Below are positions 53,861-53,889 of a DNA stretch of 53,889 bases, one piece after another. The notes beneath the pieces were generated by a model. It worked only from the letters and a program-made list of their open reading frames with translations. It had not been told where the DNA came from and did no database searches. Within the stretch, counting starts at the first letter, position 1. Every line of letters begins with the position of its first letter. The position numbers were made by a program, and so were the translations under genes. Origin of the DNA: Macromonas nakdongensis (GTDB taxonomy: Bacteria > Pseudomonadota > Gammaproteobacteria > Burkholderiales > Burkholderiaceae_C); the NCBI RefSeq assembly GCF_002837145.1, contig NZ_NWMV01000052.1:1-53889 (forward strand), in the 5' to 3' direction.

Positions 53861-53889
53861 GCGGGGCAGGCCAGGTGCAGGGCTTCGCG
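53857..53889 (-). CDS. C-terminal end of an upstream phage gene (partial)
   Basis: The reading frame REALHLACPA ends in TGA overlapping the next start by four bases, as is usual in this operon. Only ten codons are in the window, so nothing can be said of its product. Confidence 0.35.
   Translation of the reverse strand, partial: REALHLACPA

Overview
The window is GC-rich chromosomal DNA of a betaproteobacterium, most likely order Burkholderiales (Comamonadaceae-like). This is inferred from the canonical isc operon order, an intracellular polyhydroxybutyrate depolymerase with a Cys nucleophile, the uvrB / aromatic aminotransferase neighbourhood, and the overall protein character. No rRNA, tRNA or CRISPR array was recognised, and there is no gene-free stretch longer than about 300 bases.

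Region 1 (1-3760, minus strand) is the iron-sulfur assembly operon iscR-iscS-iscU-iscA-hscB-hscA, with hscA cut by the window edge and an IscR-type palindrome at the promoter. Region 2 (3780-8490, minus) holds a membrane sensor kinase, its NarL/LuxR-type response regulator, and uvrB. Region 3 (8579-12614, plus) carries a DUF488 protein, an aromatic amino acid aminotransferase, PHB depolymerase phaZ and an orphan RnfB-like ferredoxin.

Region 4 (12619-26196, minus) is an unbroken run of eleven genes with almost no spacing: methylmalonyl-CoA mutase (scpA), its GTPase chaperone meaB, a kinase-fold protein, propionyl-CoA carboxylase beta and alpha, a VOC epimerase-like protein, bioA, bioF, bioD, bioB and a cytochrome P450. 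It joins the propionyl-CoA to succinyl-CoA route to biotin synthesis, and biotin is the cofactor of the carboxylase in the same run. A divergent GntR/FCD regulator (26305-26952) and a 13-bp-arm inverted repeat sit at its head and probably control it. Region 5 (27048-29586) has a DUF808 membrane protein, creA and dusA.

Region 6 (about 29460 to the right edge) is a prophage integrated in the 5' end of dusA. Its tyrosine integrase reads rightward, toward the structural genes. The late genes read leftward in the order Q-like regulator, HNH nuclease, small and large terminase, portal, prohead protease, HK97-fold capsid, two small proteins, SGNH hydrolase, head-tail connectors, tail terminator, tail tube, gpG/gpGT frameshift chaperones, tape measure, DUF2460, DUF2163, NlpC/P60, tail hub, two distal tail proteins, two holin-like proteins, M15 endolysin and nested Rz/Rz1. 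This is a long non-contractile-tailed (siphovirus) plan with an HK97-type head. The early region and right attachment site lie beyond the window. Three AT-richer patches (two LamG modules and the SGNH hydrolase) look like acquired host-surface or cargo modules. Two strong intrinsic terminators inside the late operon fit control by antitermination.
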